The notes under the pieces: model-generated
What the model saw: only the letters and a program-made list of their open reading frames with translations
Told to the model about the DNA's origin: nothing
Databases searched by the model: none
Origin: Halopseudomonas salina
Lineage (GTDB): Bacteria > Pseudomonadota > Gammaproteobacteria > Pseudomonadales > Pseudomonadaceae
DNA: 64,000 bases
Assembly (NCBI RefSeq): GCF_008641105.1
Contig: NZ_VTTI01000004.1
Location: 186,001 to 250,000 of the forward strand
Reading direction: 5' to 3'
Shown here: one piece after another, positions 46,417 to 60,840 of the stretch
Position numbering within the stretch: position 1 is the first letter of the stretch
How the letters are laid out: the number at the start of each line of letters is the position of its first letter
Made by a program: the position numbers and the translations under genes

Positions 46417-47181
46417 ATGTTTTCACCTCGACTGTTACTGCTATCCCTACTGATCACCTCATGCAGTGCAGTGGGCGCTCCGGTGACTCAACCACCCGCA
46501 ACACCGACCTTTCTGATTGCCGAAGTCTGGCCATGGGGCTATTTCGACAAGGACAATCAACCGGCAGGCATTATAAAGAGATTTGCCTCGCGGCTTTCCG
46601 AACAAGCCGGTATTGAAATGAACTACCGGGTTTTGCCCCACCAACGGGTTTTGGCTGACTTCAGCCGAAGCGATGGCGATTACACGATGCTGTTTCAAAA
46701 CCCTGAGGTGGACAGTTTTGCCGAGCGGGTCGCCATGGTACAGGTGAGCGACATTATGTTGATGACCCATCGCGAGTCGCGGCTAAACCTGACCCTCGGC
46801 GCTCTGGCTGGCAAGACGCTGGGTTATATTGGCGGCACCTATTATGGCGAGGATTTCCACGCTGACCAGCGCATCGTCAAGCTGCCGGTATCGAGCCTTG
46901 ATCAGGCATTACGCATGCTGCAGCTGGGGCGTCTGGACGCTCTGATAACCAGCGACATTTTACTGCATCACAGCCTCAGGCAAGCGCAGCTCGACCCCGG
47001 CATTTTCCGTGCCCAGGTGCTCACCCGCGGCCATGAAGCCTACCTGTATGTATCCCACGGCAGCCGCACCGCAGCTCACGTACCATTGGTACGCGCCGCG
47101 CTGGAAGAGATGCGTGCCAACGGCGAATTGGATGAGATGTTTCGTAACTCACTTCAGTTGCCGCCCAATAGCAGCCACTGA
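46417..47181 (+). CDS. Periplasmic solute-binding protein (transporter substrate-binding domain)
   Basis: This 254-residue protein has a signal peptide (MFSPRLLLLSLLI to SAVGAP) and the two-lobe fold of bacterial extracellular solute-binding proteins family 3: AEVWPWGYFDKDNQPAGIIKRFA, GKTLGYIGGTYYGED, and LDALITSDILLHHSL. Usually such proteins bind amino acids or act as receptors. No permease or ATPase gene is adjacent, so it may serve a distant ABC system or signalling. Function is not assigned. Confidence 0.82.
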   Translation: MFSPRLLLLSLLITSCSAVGAPVTQPPATPTFLIAEVWPWGYFDKDNQPAGIIKRFASRLSEQAGIEMNYRVLPHQRVLADFSRSDGDYTMLFQNPEVDSFAERVAMVQVSDIMLMTHRESRLNLTLGALAGKTLGYIGGTYYGEDFHADQRIVKLPVSSLDQALRMLQLGRLDALITSDILLHHSLRQAQLDPGIFRAQVLTRGHEAYLYVSHGSRTAAHVPLVRAALEEMRANGELDEMFRNSLQLPPNSSH

Positions 47182-47281
47182 CCCGAAGTCCTGCCCGCGT
47201 CCGGTATCCCCCTGTATCAACCGCTGCTTGCCGACTACCATGACTGGATAACACCAATCAGAAGACCACGGAGCTGCCAAC

Positions 47282-48175
47282 ATGCATATTGGTTTTATTG
47301 GCCTGGGCAACATGGGCGCGCCGATGGCGCGCAATCTGCTCCGCGCAGGTTACCGGCTAACTGTTTTTGACCTGGCAGCCGCGGCTGTTGCAAGTCTGGT
47401 TAACACAGGGGCAACTGCCGCTCCTTCGATTATCGACATCGCACAAAGCGATGTGGAACTGATCATCACCATGCTACCGGCAGCATCCCATGTCAGAGAG
47501 GTCTACCTCGGCGAACAGGGCCTGTTGTCCGGCGTAGCCCCGGGGGTGCGTCTGATTGACAGCTCAACCATCGATCCAATGACCGCCCGTGACGTAGCTG
47601 CCGCTGCATTGCAGCAGGGTAATCCGATGCTCGACGCTCCGGTTTCGGGTGGCACAGGAGGGGCAGAAGCCGGGACCCTGACTTTTATGGTCGGTGGAGA
47701 CAATACGGATTACGATGGCGCCTTGTCAGTTTTGCAGTCCATGGGGAAAAATGTCGTGCATTGTGGCCCCGCGGGCAACGGTCAGGCCGCCAAAGTGGCC
47801 AACAATATGTTGCTGGCCATCTCCATGATAGGCGTAGCGGAAGCCATGAATCTCGGGGTGTCTCTGGGAATGGATCCGAAAGTACTGGCTGGTGTGATTA
47901 ACACCTCGAGCGGGCGCTGCTGGAGTTCTGATACCTATAACCCCTATCCGGGGGTGATCGAGGGCGCACCCGCCTCGAGGAACTACACAGGGGGCTTTGG
48001 CACCGACCTGATGCTCAAGGATCTGGGCCTGGCAACCGAAGCGGCAAAACAGCAAAAGCAACCCATCATACTTGGCGCACTAGCCCAGCAGCTCTATCAG
48101 ATGTTCAGTAGCCAGGGCCACGGAGCTATGGACTTTTCCGCCATTATCAAACTGTATTCAGGAGAGGATCAATGA
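47282..48175 (+). CDS. mmsB: 3-hydroxyisobutyrate dehydrogenase
   Basis: This 297-residue NAD-dependent enzyme oxidises 3-hydroxyisobutyrate to methylmalonate semialdehyde in valine breakdown. The N-terminal GLGNMGAPMARNLLRAGY is the NAD motif. The substrate motif DAPVSGGTGGAEAGTLTFMVGG and the catalytic Lys in GNGQAAKVANNML are intact. It overlaps the next gene by 4 bp (ATGA), so this starts a valine/isobutyrate operon. mmsA (methylmalonate semialdehyde dehydrogenase) is not next to it. Confidence 0.95.
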   Translation: MHIGFIGLGNMGAPMARNLLRAGYRLTVFDLAAAAVASLVNTGATAAPSIIDIAQSDVELIITMLPAASHVREVYLGEQGLLSGVAPGVRLIDSSTIDPMTARDVAAAALQQGNPMLDAPVSGGTGGAEAGTLTFMVGGDNTDYDGALSVLQSMGKNVVHCGPAGNGQAAKVANNMLLAISMIGVAEAMNLGVSLGMDPKVLAGVINTSSGRCWSSDTYNPYPGVIEGAPASRNYTGGFGTDLMLKDLGLATEAAKQQKQPIILGALAQQLYQMFSSQGHGAMDFSAIIKLYSGEDQ

Positions 48176-49218
48176 CAGAGTCGCAAGCGGTTATTCTGGC
48201 CGAAACGCGCAACCACATAGGCTATCTGACGCTGAACCGTCCGGAGGGCCTCAACGCGCTGACGCTGGAAATGGTGCGACTGATGCATGCCCAACTCAAG
48301 GCATGGTCCAGCGATGAATCCGTCAAGGCCGTTGTGTTGCGTGGCGCCGGCGATCGCGCCTTCTGCGCAGGCGGCGACATAAGAGGACTCTATGAGCTGC
48401 ACAAGGCACGCAAGCAGGGTATCGAGGAGTTTTTCCGCCATGAGTACATGCTTGATCAATATATTCATGATTATGCCAAACCCGTAATTGCGCTGTTGGA
48501 TGGCTTTGTTCTGGGTGGAGGCATGGGCCTGGCGCAGGGTTGCAGCCTACGGCTGGTCAGCGAACGCGCGCGACTGGGCATGCCCGAAACCGGCATCGGT
48601 TATTTTCCCGATGTAGGCGGCAGTTATTTTTTGCCCCGCCTGCCTGGCGAGCTGGGGGCTTATCTGGGCCTCACTGGCAATCATATAGGCGCCGCAGACG
48701 CACTGTACGCGGGCCTAGCCGACGTCCATCTGCCCAGCGAACGCATGTCGAAACTGGATCAGCATTTCGACCAACTGGATTGGTCGCTGAAAACGCCGGA
48801 ACAGATGCTGCGTGATATTGCGTTGACTGAACTGCCCGGCAGTGACCTAGCCAAGTTGCAGCCCGCCATTGACCATCACTTTGTCGAACATGACATACCC
48901 GCTATCCGCCAGTCACTGCTGAGTGAACACCGCAGTGAATTCAAGGAATGGGCGCAGAAAACCGTGGAAATCCTGGATAAACGCTCGCCTCTGGCCCTGG
49001 CTGTCACCCTCGAACTGTTGCGCCGCGGCCGCAAGCTCAGCCTGCCGGAATGCTTTGCCATGGAGCTGCATTTGGATCGTCAGTGGTTCGAGCATGGCGA
49101 CATCGTTGAAGGCGTTCGCGCCCTGCTCGTCGACAAGGACAAGAGCCCACAGTGGAACCCCTCCTCCATCTCGAAACTGGACCCCAAGAGGGTCGATTCT
49201 TTCTTCAAGGGGCTGTAA
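48172..49218 (+). CDS. 3-hydroxyisobutyryl-CoA hydrolase
   Basis: This 348-residue crotonase-superfamily protein hydrolyses 3-hydroxyisobutyryl-CoA to 3-hydroxyisobutyrate. AFCAGGDIRGLYELHK gives the oxyanion hole, and MPETGIGYFPDVGGSYFLPRL gives the catalytic Glu and Asp typical of HIBCH rather than hydratases. The position between mmsB and an acyl-CoA dehydrogenase supports this call. The start overlaps the mmsB stop; the stop abuts the next start (49218/49219). Confidence 0.93.
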   Translation: MTESQAVILAETRNHIGYLTLNRPEGLNALTLEMVRLMHAQLKAWSSDESVKAVVLRGAGDRAFCAGGDIRGLYELHKARKQGIEEFFRHEYMLDQYIHDYAKPVIALLDGFVLGGGMGLAQGCSLRLVSERARLGMPETGIGYFPDVGGSYFLPRLPGELGAYLGLTGNHIGAADALYAGLADVHLPSERMSKLDQHFDQLDWSLKTPEQMLRDIALTELPGSDLAKLQPAIDHHFVEHDIPAIRQSLLSEHRSEFKEWAQKTVEILDKRSPLALAVTLELLRRGRKLSLPECFAMELHLDRQWFEHGDIVEGVRALLVDKDKSPQWNPSSISKLDPKRVDSFFKGL

Positions 49219-50370
49219 ATGAACGATCTTGAGTTCAGCGAAGACCAGCGCATGGTGCGCGATATGGCGCGAGAGTTTGCGCGCGCCGAGCTGGCACCCA
49301 GGGCAGCGCAATTTGATCGTGATGGCTGGATCGACGATGCCGTCGTCCAGCAGATGGGTGAGCTGGGGCTGCTCGGCATGGTCGTCCCTGAGGAAAAAGG
49401 CGGTAGTTTTACCGACTACAGCGCTTACGCATTGGCGGTAGAAGAAATATCCGCAGGTTGCGGGGCAACAGGCGCTCTGATGAGCGTGCATAACTCGGTT
49501 GGCTGCGGGCCGGTTCTCAACTACGGCTCAGCTGAACAACAGGACACCTGGCTGGAAAAGCTGGCCACCGGTCGGGCGATTGGTTGCTTCTGTCTCACCG
49601 AACCCCATGCGGGATCCGAGGCGCACAACTTGCGTACCCGCGCGGTACTTGAGAATGGCGAGTGGGTCATCAACGGCGCCAAGCAGTTCGTGACGAACGG
49701 CAAACGCGCCAGCCTGGCCGTGGTGTTTGCGATCACTGACCCGGAACTGGGCAAGAGAGGCCTGTCGGCCTTCCTGGTTCCTACGGATAACCCGGGGTTT
49801 CGCGTCGACCGCATGGAACACAAGCTGGGTATCCGCGGCTCCGACACCTGCGCCATCACCCTGGATAATTGCCGGATTCCGGAAAGCAGCCTGCTTGGGG
49901 TTCGCGGCAAGGGTCTGTCGATAGCGCTATCCAATCTGGAAGGCGGCCGTATCGGTATCGCCGCGCAGGCGTTGGGCATTGCCCGGGCAGCGTTCGAGGC
50001 GGCTCTGATCTATGCCCGTGACCGCACCCAGTTTGGCCAGGCGCTGACCGAACATCAAAGCATCGCCAACATGCTGGCCGACATGCATATGAAGCTCAAT
50101 GCAACACGCTTGCTGATCTTGCATGCAGCGCGCTTGCGTACCGCAGGCCAGCCCTGCCTGTCAGAAGCCTCCCAGGCTAAGCTGTTTGCCAGTGAAATGG
50201 CCGAGGATGTCTGCTCCAAAGCAATCCAGATCCACGGTGGCTATGGCTATCTGGAGGACTATTCAGTTGAGCGGCTTTACCGGGATGCGCGCATTACCCA
50301 GATTTATGAGGGGACCAGCGAGATCCAGCGGTTGTTGATCGCCAGGGAACTGAGACACTACAGCCTGTAG
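49219..50370 (+). CDS. Acyl-CoA dehydrogenase, probable isobutyryl-CoA dehydrogenase
   Basis: This 383-residue FAD enzyme belongs to the acyl-CoA dehydrogenase family. It has [20 protein letters not shown] (FAD and substrate contacts), and the catalytic Glu is in [15 protein letters not shown] near residue 366. The neighbours (3-hydroxyisobutyryl-CoA hydrolase, 3-hydroxyisobutyrate dehydrogenase) suggest isobutyryl-CoA as substrate. An enoyl-CoA hydratase for methacrylyl-CoA is not seen in the operon. It is immediately followed, tail to tail, by dnaE2 (26 bp). Confidence 0.92.
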   Translation: MNDLEFSEDQRMVRDMAREFARAELAPRAAQFDRDGWIDDAVVQQMGELGLLGMVVPEEKGGSFTDYSAYALAVEEISAGCGATGALMSVHNSVGCGPVLNYGSAEQQDTWLEKLATGRAIGCFCLTEPHAGSEAHNLRTRAVLENGEWVINGAKQFVTNGKRASLAVVFAITDPELGKRGLSAFLVPTDNPGFRVDRMEHKLGIRGSDTCAITLDNCRIPESSLLGVRGKGLSIALSNLEGGRIGIAAQALGIARAAFEAALIYARDRTQFGQALTEHQSIANMLADMHMKLNATRLLILHAARLRTAGQPCLSEASQAKLFASEMAEDVCSKAIQIHGGYGYLEDYSVERLYRDARITQIYEGTSEIQRLLIARELRHYSL

Positions 50371-50396
50371 CGAGTCAGGCCGGATATGTGCAGCTG

Positions 50397-53300
50397 TTAG
50401 TGGAAATCCCGGCTGCGCACATCCAGGCCCGCCAGCATGGGGGTCAGATCCTGCAGTCGCCCGGCAATGACATGCCTGACGCCCTTCTCTGATTCGAACC
50501 GCCCATCCACGCGCAGCAGTTGCGAACCCACCAGCTCCCTGCGATGCCGCTCGCCCAGATCCTGCCAGACGATCACATTGATCATGCCAAACTCGTCCTC
50601 AAGGGTGACGAAAGTAACGCCGTTGGCCGTGCCGGGTCGCTGGCGACCGGTGACCAGCCCGGCGACCGATATGAGCCGTCCACTTTCGGCCACCAGTAGA
50701 TCCCGAGAGCTGCGACAACGGCAACGCTTGAGTTCTTCGCGCAACAGTTTCAACGGATGCGGTCCCAGCGTGGTACCCACTGCGGCATAGTCCGCAAACA
50801 GGTTTTCAGCGACCGTAGGCGCCGGTAGCAGCACCTGCTTTTCCTGACCTGAAGACTGGCCGGCAAACAGGGGCAGCTGAGGCTCAACCCCGGCCACCGC
50901 CCAGCGTGCCTTGTGCCGGTCACCGGCCAGCCCCAGCAGTGCGCCGGCATCAGCCAGCAATTCGCGATCTCGATGGCTCAATCCGGCACGCACGCTGAGA
51001 TCGCTCACATCATCGAAGGTTTTTTTCTGTCTGGCTTGGGCAATGCGTAGGCCCACTTCCTCATGCAGCCCCCGGACCATGCGCAGACCTAACCGAATAG
51101 CTGGCTGCTCCGTTTGGACAGGCATATCGGTTGTGGGCTCAAGGGAGCAATCCCAGTCACTGCACTGCACATCGACGGGCAACGTCTCGATCCGGTGCCT
51201 GCGTGCATCCTGCAGAATCTGGTCGGGGCTATAGAAACCCATTGGCCAGCTATTGATCAGGGCGCAGGCGAAGGCAGCGGGTTCATGGCATTTGAGCCAA
51301 CTGCTGGCATAGGTCAGCAGGGCGAAACTGGCCGCATGGGATTCGGGAAAACCATAGCTGCCAAAACCCTTGATCTGTTCGAATATCTGCGCGGCAAACT
51401 CGGCGGTATAGCCACGCTCCAGCATGCCCTTGGCCAGCCGTTCCTTATGAGGCTCAAGGCCGCCCCGCCGCTTCCAGGCGGCCATAGAACGACGTAACTG
51501 GTCGGCCTCCCCGGCAGAATAGCCCGCAGCGACGATGGCCATTTCCATCACCTGCTCCTGGAACAACGGTACGCCCAGGGTACGTTCGAAAACAGCTTTC
51601 AGGGCCTCTGATGGGTAGACCACCGGCTCCTCGCCGTTGCGCCGCCGCAGATAGGGATGCACCATATCGCCCTGGATAGGACCCGGGCGCACTATGGCCA
51701 CCTCGATCACCAGATCGTAGAAGGTTCTGGGTTTTAACCGGGGTAGCATCGCCATTTGCGCCCGGGATTCAATCTGGAATACACCCACGGTATCGGCACG
51801 GCCCAGCATGTCGTAGGTGGCACTGTCCTCAGCGGGTATGGTCGCCAGGGTAAGATCAAGGTTGCGATAGTCGCGTAGCAGATCGAAGCTGCGACGCAGG
51901 GCGCTGAGCATTCCCAGTGCGAGAATATCCACCTTGAGCAGACCGACCATGTCCAGGTCATCCTTGTCCCACTGGATGATGGTGCGATCATCCATTGCCG
52001 CATTTTCTACCGGCACCAGGGTCTGCAGAGGGTGTTCGGAGATAACGAAGCCGCCCGGATGTTGCGACAGGTGACGGGGAAAACCGATAAGCTGTTCGGT
52101 CAACGTCAGTACCCGATGCAATATCAAATTATCCGGATCAAATCCGGCTTCGCGCAATCGTTCATGGCTGGGAATCCTGCTGCTCCAACGGCCACAGCAC
52201 TCGGCCAGGGCACTGACCTGATCCGGCGGCAACCCCAGGGACCGGGCAACATCACGCAGGGCGCCAGCACCGCGGTAGGAACTGGCTACCGCAGTCAAGG
52301 CAGCGCGGTTGCGCCCATAGCGCTGAAACACATACTGGATGACTTCTTCGCGCCGATCATGCTCGAAATCCACGTCGATGTCCGGCGGCTCATTGCGTTC
52401 CCGGGATAGAAAGCGTTCGAACAGCATATTCATCCGTGCCGGATCAATTTCGGTCACGCCCAACACGAAACACACGGCAGAATTGGCTGCCGAACCGCGC
52501 CCCTGGCAGAGGATATGTCGACTGCGGGCAAAACGGACTATGTCATGCACTGTGAGGAAGTAGCTTTCGTACTCCAGCTCTTCGATCAGCTCCAGCTCGC
52601 TGTCGACTTGTTGACGTACCTTGGCAGTAATACCCTCTGGCCAGCGCCAGGCAATGCCCTTCTCCGTCAGATGTCTTAACCATTGGCTGGCGGTATGACC
52701 CTCAGGCACCAGTTCCCGCGGATACTGATAGCGCAACTGACCCAGGTCGAACTGGCAGCGATCGGCGATCGTACGTGTTTCTGCCAGCAGAAACTCAGGA
52801 TAAATCTCTGCCAACAACTGCGGACTGCGCAAATGGCGTTCACCGTTGGGAAACAGCCTCAGGCCAGCTTCGGCGACGGTGCAGTGATGACGAATTGCGG
52901 TCATTGTATCCTGCAAGGCCCGGCGGCCACGGGCATGCATATGCACATCCCCGGCCGCCACCGGCCTGATCTGCAACCGCTCTGCACAGGCCAGCAGCTC
53001 CTGTAATCGCGCAGCATCGTCAGGGCCACAGTGCAGCTCGACAGCTATCCAGAGACACTCGTTAAATCGTTGTTTAAGCCAGCGGCCCTGTTCATCATCT
53101 ATTCCAGATTCAGGAATCCACAGCGCCAGCAAACCCCGTAACGGCTGATCAAAATCCTCGGCGAGCAGGCAATAATCACCCTTCTCCGCCCGGCGACGGG
53201 ACCGGGTAATCAGATCGCAGAGCACCTGATAACCGGTCAGATCTTCCGCCAGCAGCACCACCTTGGGCCCGCCTTGTATCTGCATTTCACTGCCGACTAT

Positions 53301-53486
53301 CAACCGCAACTGATTTTCCTGTGACGCCTGCCAGGCGCGGACTATGCCAGCCATGGTGCATTCATCCGTGACTGCCAGGGCCTGGTAACCATGCCGAGCT
53401 GCGCGCTCGAACAATTCAGCGGCGCTTGATGCGCCACGCTGAAAAGAAAAATTCGATAGACAATGCAGCTCGGCATAATCCGTCAT
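50397..53486 (-). CDS. dnaE2: Error-prone DNA polymerase DnaE2 (ImuC)
   Basis: This 1029-residue C-family polymerase is the catalytic part of the ImuA-ImuB-DnaE2 translesion mutasome. The N-terminal PHP domain begins with [11 protein letters not shown]. The polymerase active site [14 protein letters not shown] is near residue 367-375, and the C-terminal OB-fold includes [27 protein letters not shown]. The C-terminus lacks the tau-binding tail of replicative DnaE. Its start overlaps the imuB stop by 4 bp. It is in the operon with imuA and imuB, under a LexA box. Confidence 0.97.
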   Translation of the reverse strand: MTDYAELHCLSNFSFQRGASSAAELFERAARHGYQALAVTDECTMAGIVRAWQASQENQLRLIVGSEMQIQGGPKVVLLAEDLTGYQVLCDLITRSRRRAEKGDYCLLAEDFDQPLRGLLALWIPESGIDDEQGRWLKQRFNECLWIAVELHCGPDDAARLQELLACAERLQIRPVAAGDVHMHARGRRALQDTMTAIRHHCTVAEAGLRLFPNGERHLRSPQLLAEIYPEFLLAETRTIADRCQFDLGQLRYQYPRELVPEGHTASQWLRHLTEKGIAWRWPEGITAKVRQQVDSELELIEELEYESYFLTVHDIVRFARSRHILCQGRGSAANSAVCFVLGVTEIDPARMNMLFERFLSRERNEPPDIDVDFEHDRREEVIQYVFQRYGRNRAALTAVASSYRGAGALRDVARSLGLPPDQVSALAECCGRWSSRIPSHERLREAGFDPDNLILHRVLTLTEQLIGFPRHLSQHPGGFVISEHPLQTLVPVENAAMDDRTIIQWDKDDLDMVGLLKVDILALGMLSALRRSFDLLRDYRNLDLTLATIPAEDSATYDMLGRADTVGVFQIESRAQMAMLPRLKPRTFYDLVIEVAIVRPGPIQGDMVHPYLRRRNGEEPVVYPSEALKAVFERTLGVPLFQEQVMEMAIVAAGYSAGEADQLRRSMAAWKRRGGLEPHKERLAKGMLERGYTAEFAAQIFEQIKGFGSYGFPESHAASFALLTYASSWLKCHEPAAFACALINSWPMGFYSPDQILQDARRHRIETLPVDVQCSDWDCSLEPTTDMPVQTEQPAIRLGLRMVRGLHEEVGLRIAQARQKKTFDDVSDLSVRAGLSHRDRELLADAGALLGLAGDRHKARWAVAGVEPQLPLFAGQSSGQEKQVLLPAPTVAENLFADYAAVGTTLGPHPLKLLREELKRCRCRSSRDLLVAESGRLISVAGLVTGRQRPGTANGVTFVTLEDEFGMINVIVWQDLGERHRRELVGSQLLRVDGRFESEKGVRHVIAGRLQDLTPMLAGLDVRSRDFH

Positions 53487-54898
53487 GCAAACCAGCCGTG
53501 CAGCCAGAATGGTCCGGCCTGACCGACTTGGCGAAATGCCCAGGCCAGCTGACCATGTTCAGTTCTGATCAGGTAATAATCTCGACGAACGTCTGCGCCA
53601 TCCCACCAACCGGACTCGATCCTTTCCGGGCCCGCCAGTATCTGTCCGGCATCGTCCCCCAGCGCGACAGGTTCGGACACCAGCCAGCCAGGCCGCAACG
53701 GCAGGGCAACCGCCAGGTCAGGTTTGCCTGCTGCCTGTTGGCGCCAGGCGTGTTCGGGTCGATGATCCGGATGGCTGCATATATCAAGCACAGCATCATC
53801 GCCCAGGCGGGCGCGCAGCCGTTCACGTAACTGCTCCCAGGGCAGCTTCTGCTGCGGCCGATCTTCGAACAGCTGGGATGATTCGGGCACAAAACGTGGC
53901 AGGTCCCTGGCAACCAGGCGCACGGCCTGGACCGGAGCGGGTATCTGCAGGGTTTCGAGTCGTCCGCGGGTCAATTCGAAGAGCATCTCGGACTCGCGTT
54001 CAGCCGCCAACAGGCCGACTGTGAGCCGGGTATCCTCCAGATTGCGGTGCTCCAGATGCAGGATAAAACGCTGCACTCCGCTATCGCGACCTGCAAGAAA
54101 GGCTGCCAGGTCGGACACCAACCTTTTGACGGGAAAAAATAACGTCTGATTGGACTCCACATCAAAATTGAGCTCGATGCGCACATCGAAAAAATCCGGC
54201 GGTGCGAAACAATCAAGCACCAGGGGGCGGTCCCCGAGCAAGGTGTCGATATGCCGCAGAACCTGTTCCGGGAAACGCCGGGCCAGGGTATCGCGGGGCA
54301 GCGCGAGCACCTGATGCAAGCGCCGCAGCCCCATCCGCGAAAAGGCAGTCGCCGTCTCACCAGCCAGGCCAATACGCTCAACAGACATCCTACCTAACGT
54401 TTCTCGCAGTGCATGCCGGTCAGGAACGGCAATGCCGTCATGACTATTGGCCAGCATCCGGGCAGCAGCGGGATTGGGCGCCAGGGCAATGCGATGGCGG
54501 AAGCCCATGGCATCCAGCTCATTGCGCAGCCGTTGTTCGAAATGCAACCAGGGACCGAACAGCCCCATGCTCGACTGTACTTCCAGAAGTAAAGCCCGAG
54601 GATAATGCAGACTCACGTGGGAGCTGAAACGATAGGCCCAGGCAGCCAGAAGATGATGCCAGTGCTCGATCTGCTTTTCGTCGTATTCAGCGATAACAAA
54701 CTCATCGGTCAATGCCCTGGCCGCGGTAAGCGTCATGCCGGGTCGCAGGCCGAGCTCGCGTGCGGCAGGAGTAACCGTCTGCAGCATCCGCCGCTGAGCT
54801 GGACCAGCAATAAGAGCCAGCGCTGCCTTGGGGTCTTCACGATGTCGCAGCACGCCATCAAGAGCTAACTGGGGAAAGAGTATGCAGGCCCAACGCAT
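53483..54898 (-). CDS. imuB: ImuB, Y-family polymerase-like protein
   Basis: This 471-residue protein resembles Y-family polymerases but begins [13 protein letters not shown], lacking the DxDCFFAxVE catalytic motif, so it is expected to be catalytically inactive and to act as the scaffold between ImuA, DnaE2 and the beta-clamp. A finger-like segment is [14 protein letters not shown], and the C-terminal third is extended. The gene follows imuA by 4 bp and its stop overlaps dnaE2 (ATGA). Confidence 0.95.
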   Translation of the reverse strand: MRWACILFPQLALDGVLRHREDPKAALALIAGPAQRRMLQTVTPAARELGLRPGMTLTAARALTDEFVIAEYDEKQIEHWHHLLAAWAYRFSSHVSLHYPRALLLEVQSSMGLFGPWLHFEQRLRNELDAMGFRHRIALAPNPAAARMLANSHDGIAVPDRHALRETLGRMSVERIGLAGETATAFSRMGLRRLHQVLALPRDTLARRFPEQVLRHIDTLLGDRPLVLDCFAPPDFFDVRIELNFDVESNQTLFFPVKRLVSDLAAFLAGRDSGVQRFILHLEHRNLEDTRLTVGLLAAERESEMLFELTRGRLETLQIPAPVQAVRLVARDLPRFVPESSQLFEDRPQQKLPWEQLRERLRARLGDDAVLDICSHPDHRPEHAWRQQAAGKPDLAVALPLRPGWLVSEPVALGDDAGQILAGPERIESGWWDGADVRRDYYLIRTEHGQLAWAFRQVGQAGPFWLHGWFA

Positions 54899-54902
54899 AG
54901 CT

Positions 54903-55520
54903 TTAGCGCCCTGCTCGAATGCTTATCGCATTAGCCGAGGGGCGACCGCCACGGCACTTGAGCACCCTGACCTGGCCTGCCGCATCATCGATCACCAGGC
55001 GCAACGCCGCGGGTGACGGATTTGCTGATTCAGCCAGCGGCCGATAGGCAAAAGCCAGAGTTTCGCCAGTTTCCGCGGCGACCTGGATCCGCCGCAGTGC
55101 TCGATCACCAGCGCGCTGAGGCCAACAGATTACCGCGCCAAAACAGCCCGATCGCAGGCATTGCTCTGCGGCCCACAGAGCCTGATCCCCCGCAGCATCA
55201 ACCATCACCAGTTGCCGCTGATCGATCCCCGCAGCCTGCCAGGCCGGAACATAGGGGATGAAGGGCGGCGCGACCAGCATGATGCGCTCACCTGCCTGGC
55301 TCAAACGCGCCAGGGTGGGCCAGAGCAATTGTAGTTCGCCCATGCCATCGCGGGCATAAAGGATCTCGCTCAAAGCTGTATCTGGCCAGCCACCGGCGGG
55401 TAATGCCGCATCCAGAGCCGCATGCCCGGTAGGCTGAATATGGGCAGGCAAACCCGTAGGCTGGCCTTTCCAAACCTGACGCTGCTGCAACAAGGTGTCC
55501 AGAGCGACAACGGCACCCAT
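54903..55520 (-). CDS. imuA: ImuA, RecA-like translesion accessory protein
   Basis: This 205-residue protein of the SulA/RecA-like ImuA family shows AALDAALPAGGWPDTALSEILYA (RecA-like core without a full Walker A) and GFAGAVICWPQRAGD-like strands ending in a basic tail. It is the first gene of the operon; a LexA operator lies 20 bp upstream (55540-55555). It is required for damage-induced mutagenesis in bacteria that use ImuB/DnaE2. No lexA paralogue lies beside the operon here. Confidence 0.9.
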   Translation of the reverse strand: MGAVVALDTLLQQRQVWKGQPTGLPAHIQPTGHAALDAALPAGGWPDTALSEILYARDGMGELQLLWPTLARLSQAGERIMLVAPPFIPYVPAWQAAGIDQRQLVMVDAAGDQALWAAEQCLRSGCFGAVICWPQRAGDRALRRIQVAAETGETLAFAYRPLAESANPSPAALRLVIDDAAGQVRVLKCRGGRPSANAISIRAGR

Positions 55521-55539
55521 GATCCCTACCCCACGATTA

Positions 55540-55555
55540 CTGTATATACATACAG
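55540..55555 (-). promoter_or_regulatory. LexA (SOS) box of imuA-imuB-dnaE2
   Basis: The sequence CTGTATATACATACAG is a near-perfect LexA operator (CTGT-N8-ACAG). It lies 20 bp upstream of the imuA start and covers the expected transcription start. Confidence 0.93.
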
Positions 55556-55581
55556 CATATCACCGGCAAAAACTCGGTCAA
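55554..55581 (-). promoter_or_regulatory. Promoter of imuA-imuB-dnaE2
   Basis: On the minus strand TTGACC (55581-55576) and TATGCT (55559-55554), with a 16-bp spacer, form a plausible sigma-70 promoter. Its -10 end overlaps the LexA box, so repression would block initiation. Confidence 0.7.
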
Positions 55582-55706
55582 CGGGATTTTGTACTGGGCA
55601 GACGGATGGCCCGACAACTCCGGTCAGAAGAAAAAATACAGAGAGGACAATTGATGACCCTGCTGGAAAGCGTGCCAAGCCAGAGCCGGGAACGAGAGCT
55701 GTTGTG

Positions 55707-56402
55707 CTAGCCGCGCAAGCGTGCCAGCCACTCAAGATCTTCGGGACGGGTAACCTTGATATTGTCCGAGCGGCCCTCGACCAGACGGGGCGCCTGGCCG
55801 GCATGCTCCATGGCCGAGGCCTCATCGGTGATCGACACGCCGGCAGCCAGCGCTCGGAAAAGGGCATCGTGCAAGGCGCCAAGACGAAACATCTGTGGCG
55901 TGTAAGCCTGCCAGAACAGGGAACGGTCTGGAGTGGAAGCAACCCTGCCATCAGGCCCGGCGCATTTCAGCGTATCGCGCACTGGTACCGCCAGGAGCCC
56001 GCCAACAGGATCATCAGCCAGGGTGTTGAGCAGATTGTGCAAGTCCGTCGCCGACAGATTGGGACGGGCTGCATCATGCACCAGCACCCAGTCTTCCCTG
56101 TCTGCACCTTGCTGCAAAAGCGCCAGCAGCCCGGCGAGAACCGAGTCGGCACGGTCGCGGCCGCCAACAACATGCTGGATTCGCGTGTCGCTGGCACAGG
56201 CCAGATCATCCCACCAGCGATCGACAGCCGATAAACAGACAACCAGCCCCTTGAGACCAGGCCGGTCCAGAAAACAATCAAGGGTATGTTCGATCAGAGC
56301 GCGATCGCCAAGTGGCAGATATTGTTTGGGCCGATCGGCCCGCATACGCGAGCCGATACCCGCTGCGGGAATGACCACCCAGTAAGTCACTGACGAGGTC
56401 AT
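55707..56402 (-). CDS. ispD: 2-C-methyl-D-erythritol 4-phosphate cytidylyltransferase
   Basis: This 231-residue enzyme makes CDP-methylerythritol in the MEP isoprenoid pathway. The N-terminal nucleotide-binding IPAAGIGSRMRADRPKQYLPL and the conserved VHDAARPN motif are clear. ispF, which often follows ispD and encodes the later pathway step, is absent here; the next gene downstream is in the imu operon. The start overlaps the ftsB stop by 1 bp (TGATG). Confidence 0.97.
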   Translation of the reverse strand: MTSSVTYWVVIPAAGIGSRMRADRPKQYLPLGDRALIEHTLDCFLDRPGLKGLVVCLSAVDRWWDDLACASDTRIQHVVGGRDRADSVLAGLLALLQQGADREDWVLVHDAARPNLSATDLHNLLNTLADDPVGGLLAVPVRDTLKCAGPDGRVASTPDRSLFWQAYTPQMFRLGALHDALFRALAAGVSITDEASAMEHAGQAPRLVEGRSDNIKVTRPEDLEWLARLRG

Positions 56403-56674
56403 CAGTCGGTGCTCAGCTGAAAAAGTGTCTCACCCTCACGGATCATGCCCAACTCGTGCCGGGCACGCTCTTCAACGGTTTCCAGCCCCTGTTTCAGCTC
56501 TCTGACTTCGGCTGTCAGGACCCGGTTACGTTCGAGCAGTTGTTCATTGACCCGCGACTGCTCGGCAATTTCCTGCTTGAGCTGGGTGACATGGGCGAGA
56601 CTGCCCTCGCCTACCCAGAGACGATATTGCAGCCCGGCGAGCAACAGCAACGCGACTACCCATAGCCACTTCAC
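56402..56674 (-). CDS. ftsB: Cell division protein FtsB
   Basis: This 90-residue bitopic membrane protein has a short cytoplasmic N-terminus, one membrane segment (about 3-21), and a periplasmic coiled coil (about 28-70) with heptads such as LKQEIAEQSRVNEQLLERN. It forms the FtsQ-FtsB-FtsL division complex. It overlaps ispD by 1 bp and lies downstream of eno. The order eno-ftsB-ispD is conserved in gamma-proteobacteria. Confidence 0.95.
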   Translation of the reverse strand: MKWLWVVALLLLAGLQYRLWVGEGSLAHVTQLKQEIAEQSRVNEQLLERNRVLTAEVRELKQGLETVEERARHELGMIREGETLFQLSTD

Positions 56675-56781
56675 AGAAGGTGCCCCCCACAGTCAGCACT
56701 CAGCCGTGACAGCCCAGCCAGGGCTGCCTCCGGTATGCAACTGGCGAGTTGCGCTGTGATAGCGGCCATGGGCAGCATCAC

Positions 56782-58089
<1,308 letters not shown>

Positions 58090-58127
58090 CTAACTGAAAG
58101 ACTGTGGTATGTATTCGGATCGGATGA

Positions 58128-60704
<2,577 letters not shown>

Positions 60705-60840
60705 TCAAGATGGGAAGCCAGGATACCAGACACCCCCGGATTGCTCAATCCGCAAGTGCCGCCAAAAGTGCGCTGAACCGCGCTTACAGCAGCTCAGTCT
60801 GCACTTGCTCCTCTGCCGCGTTAACACCAATGCGCAGGAA

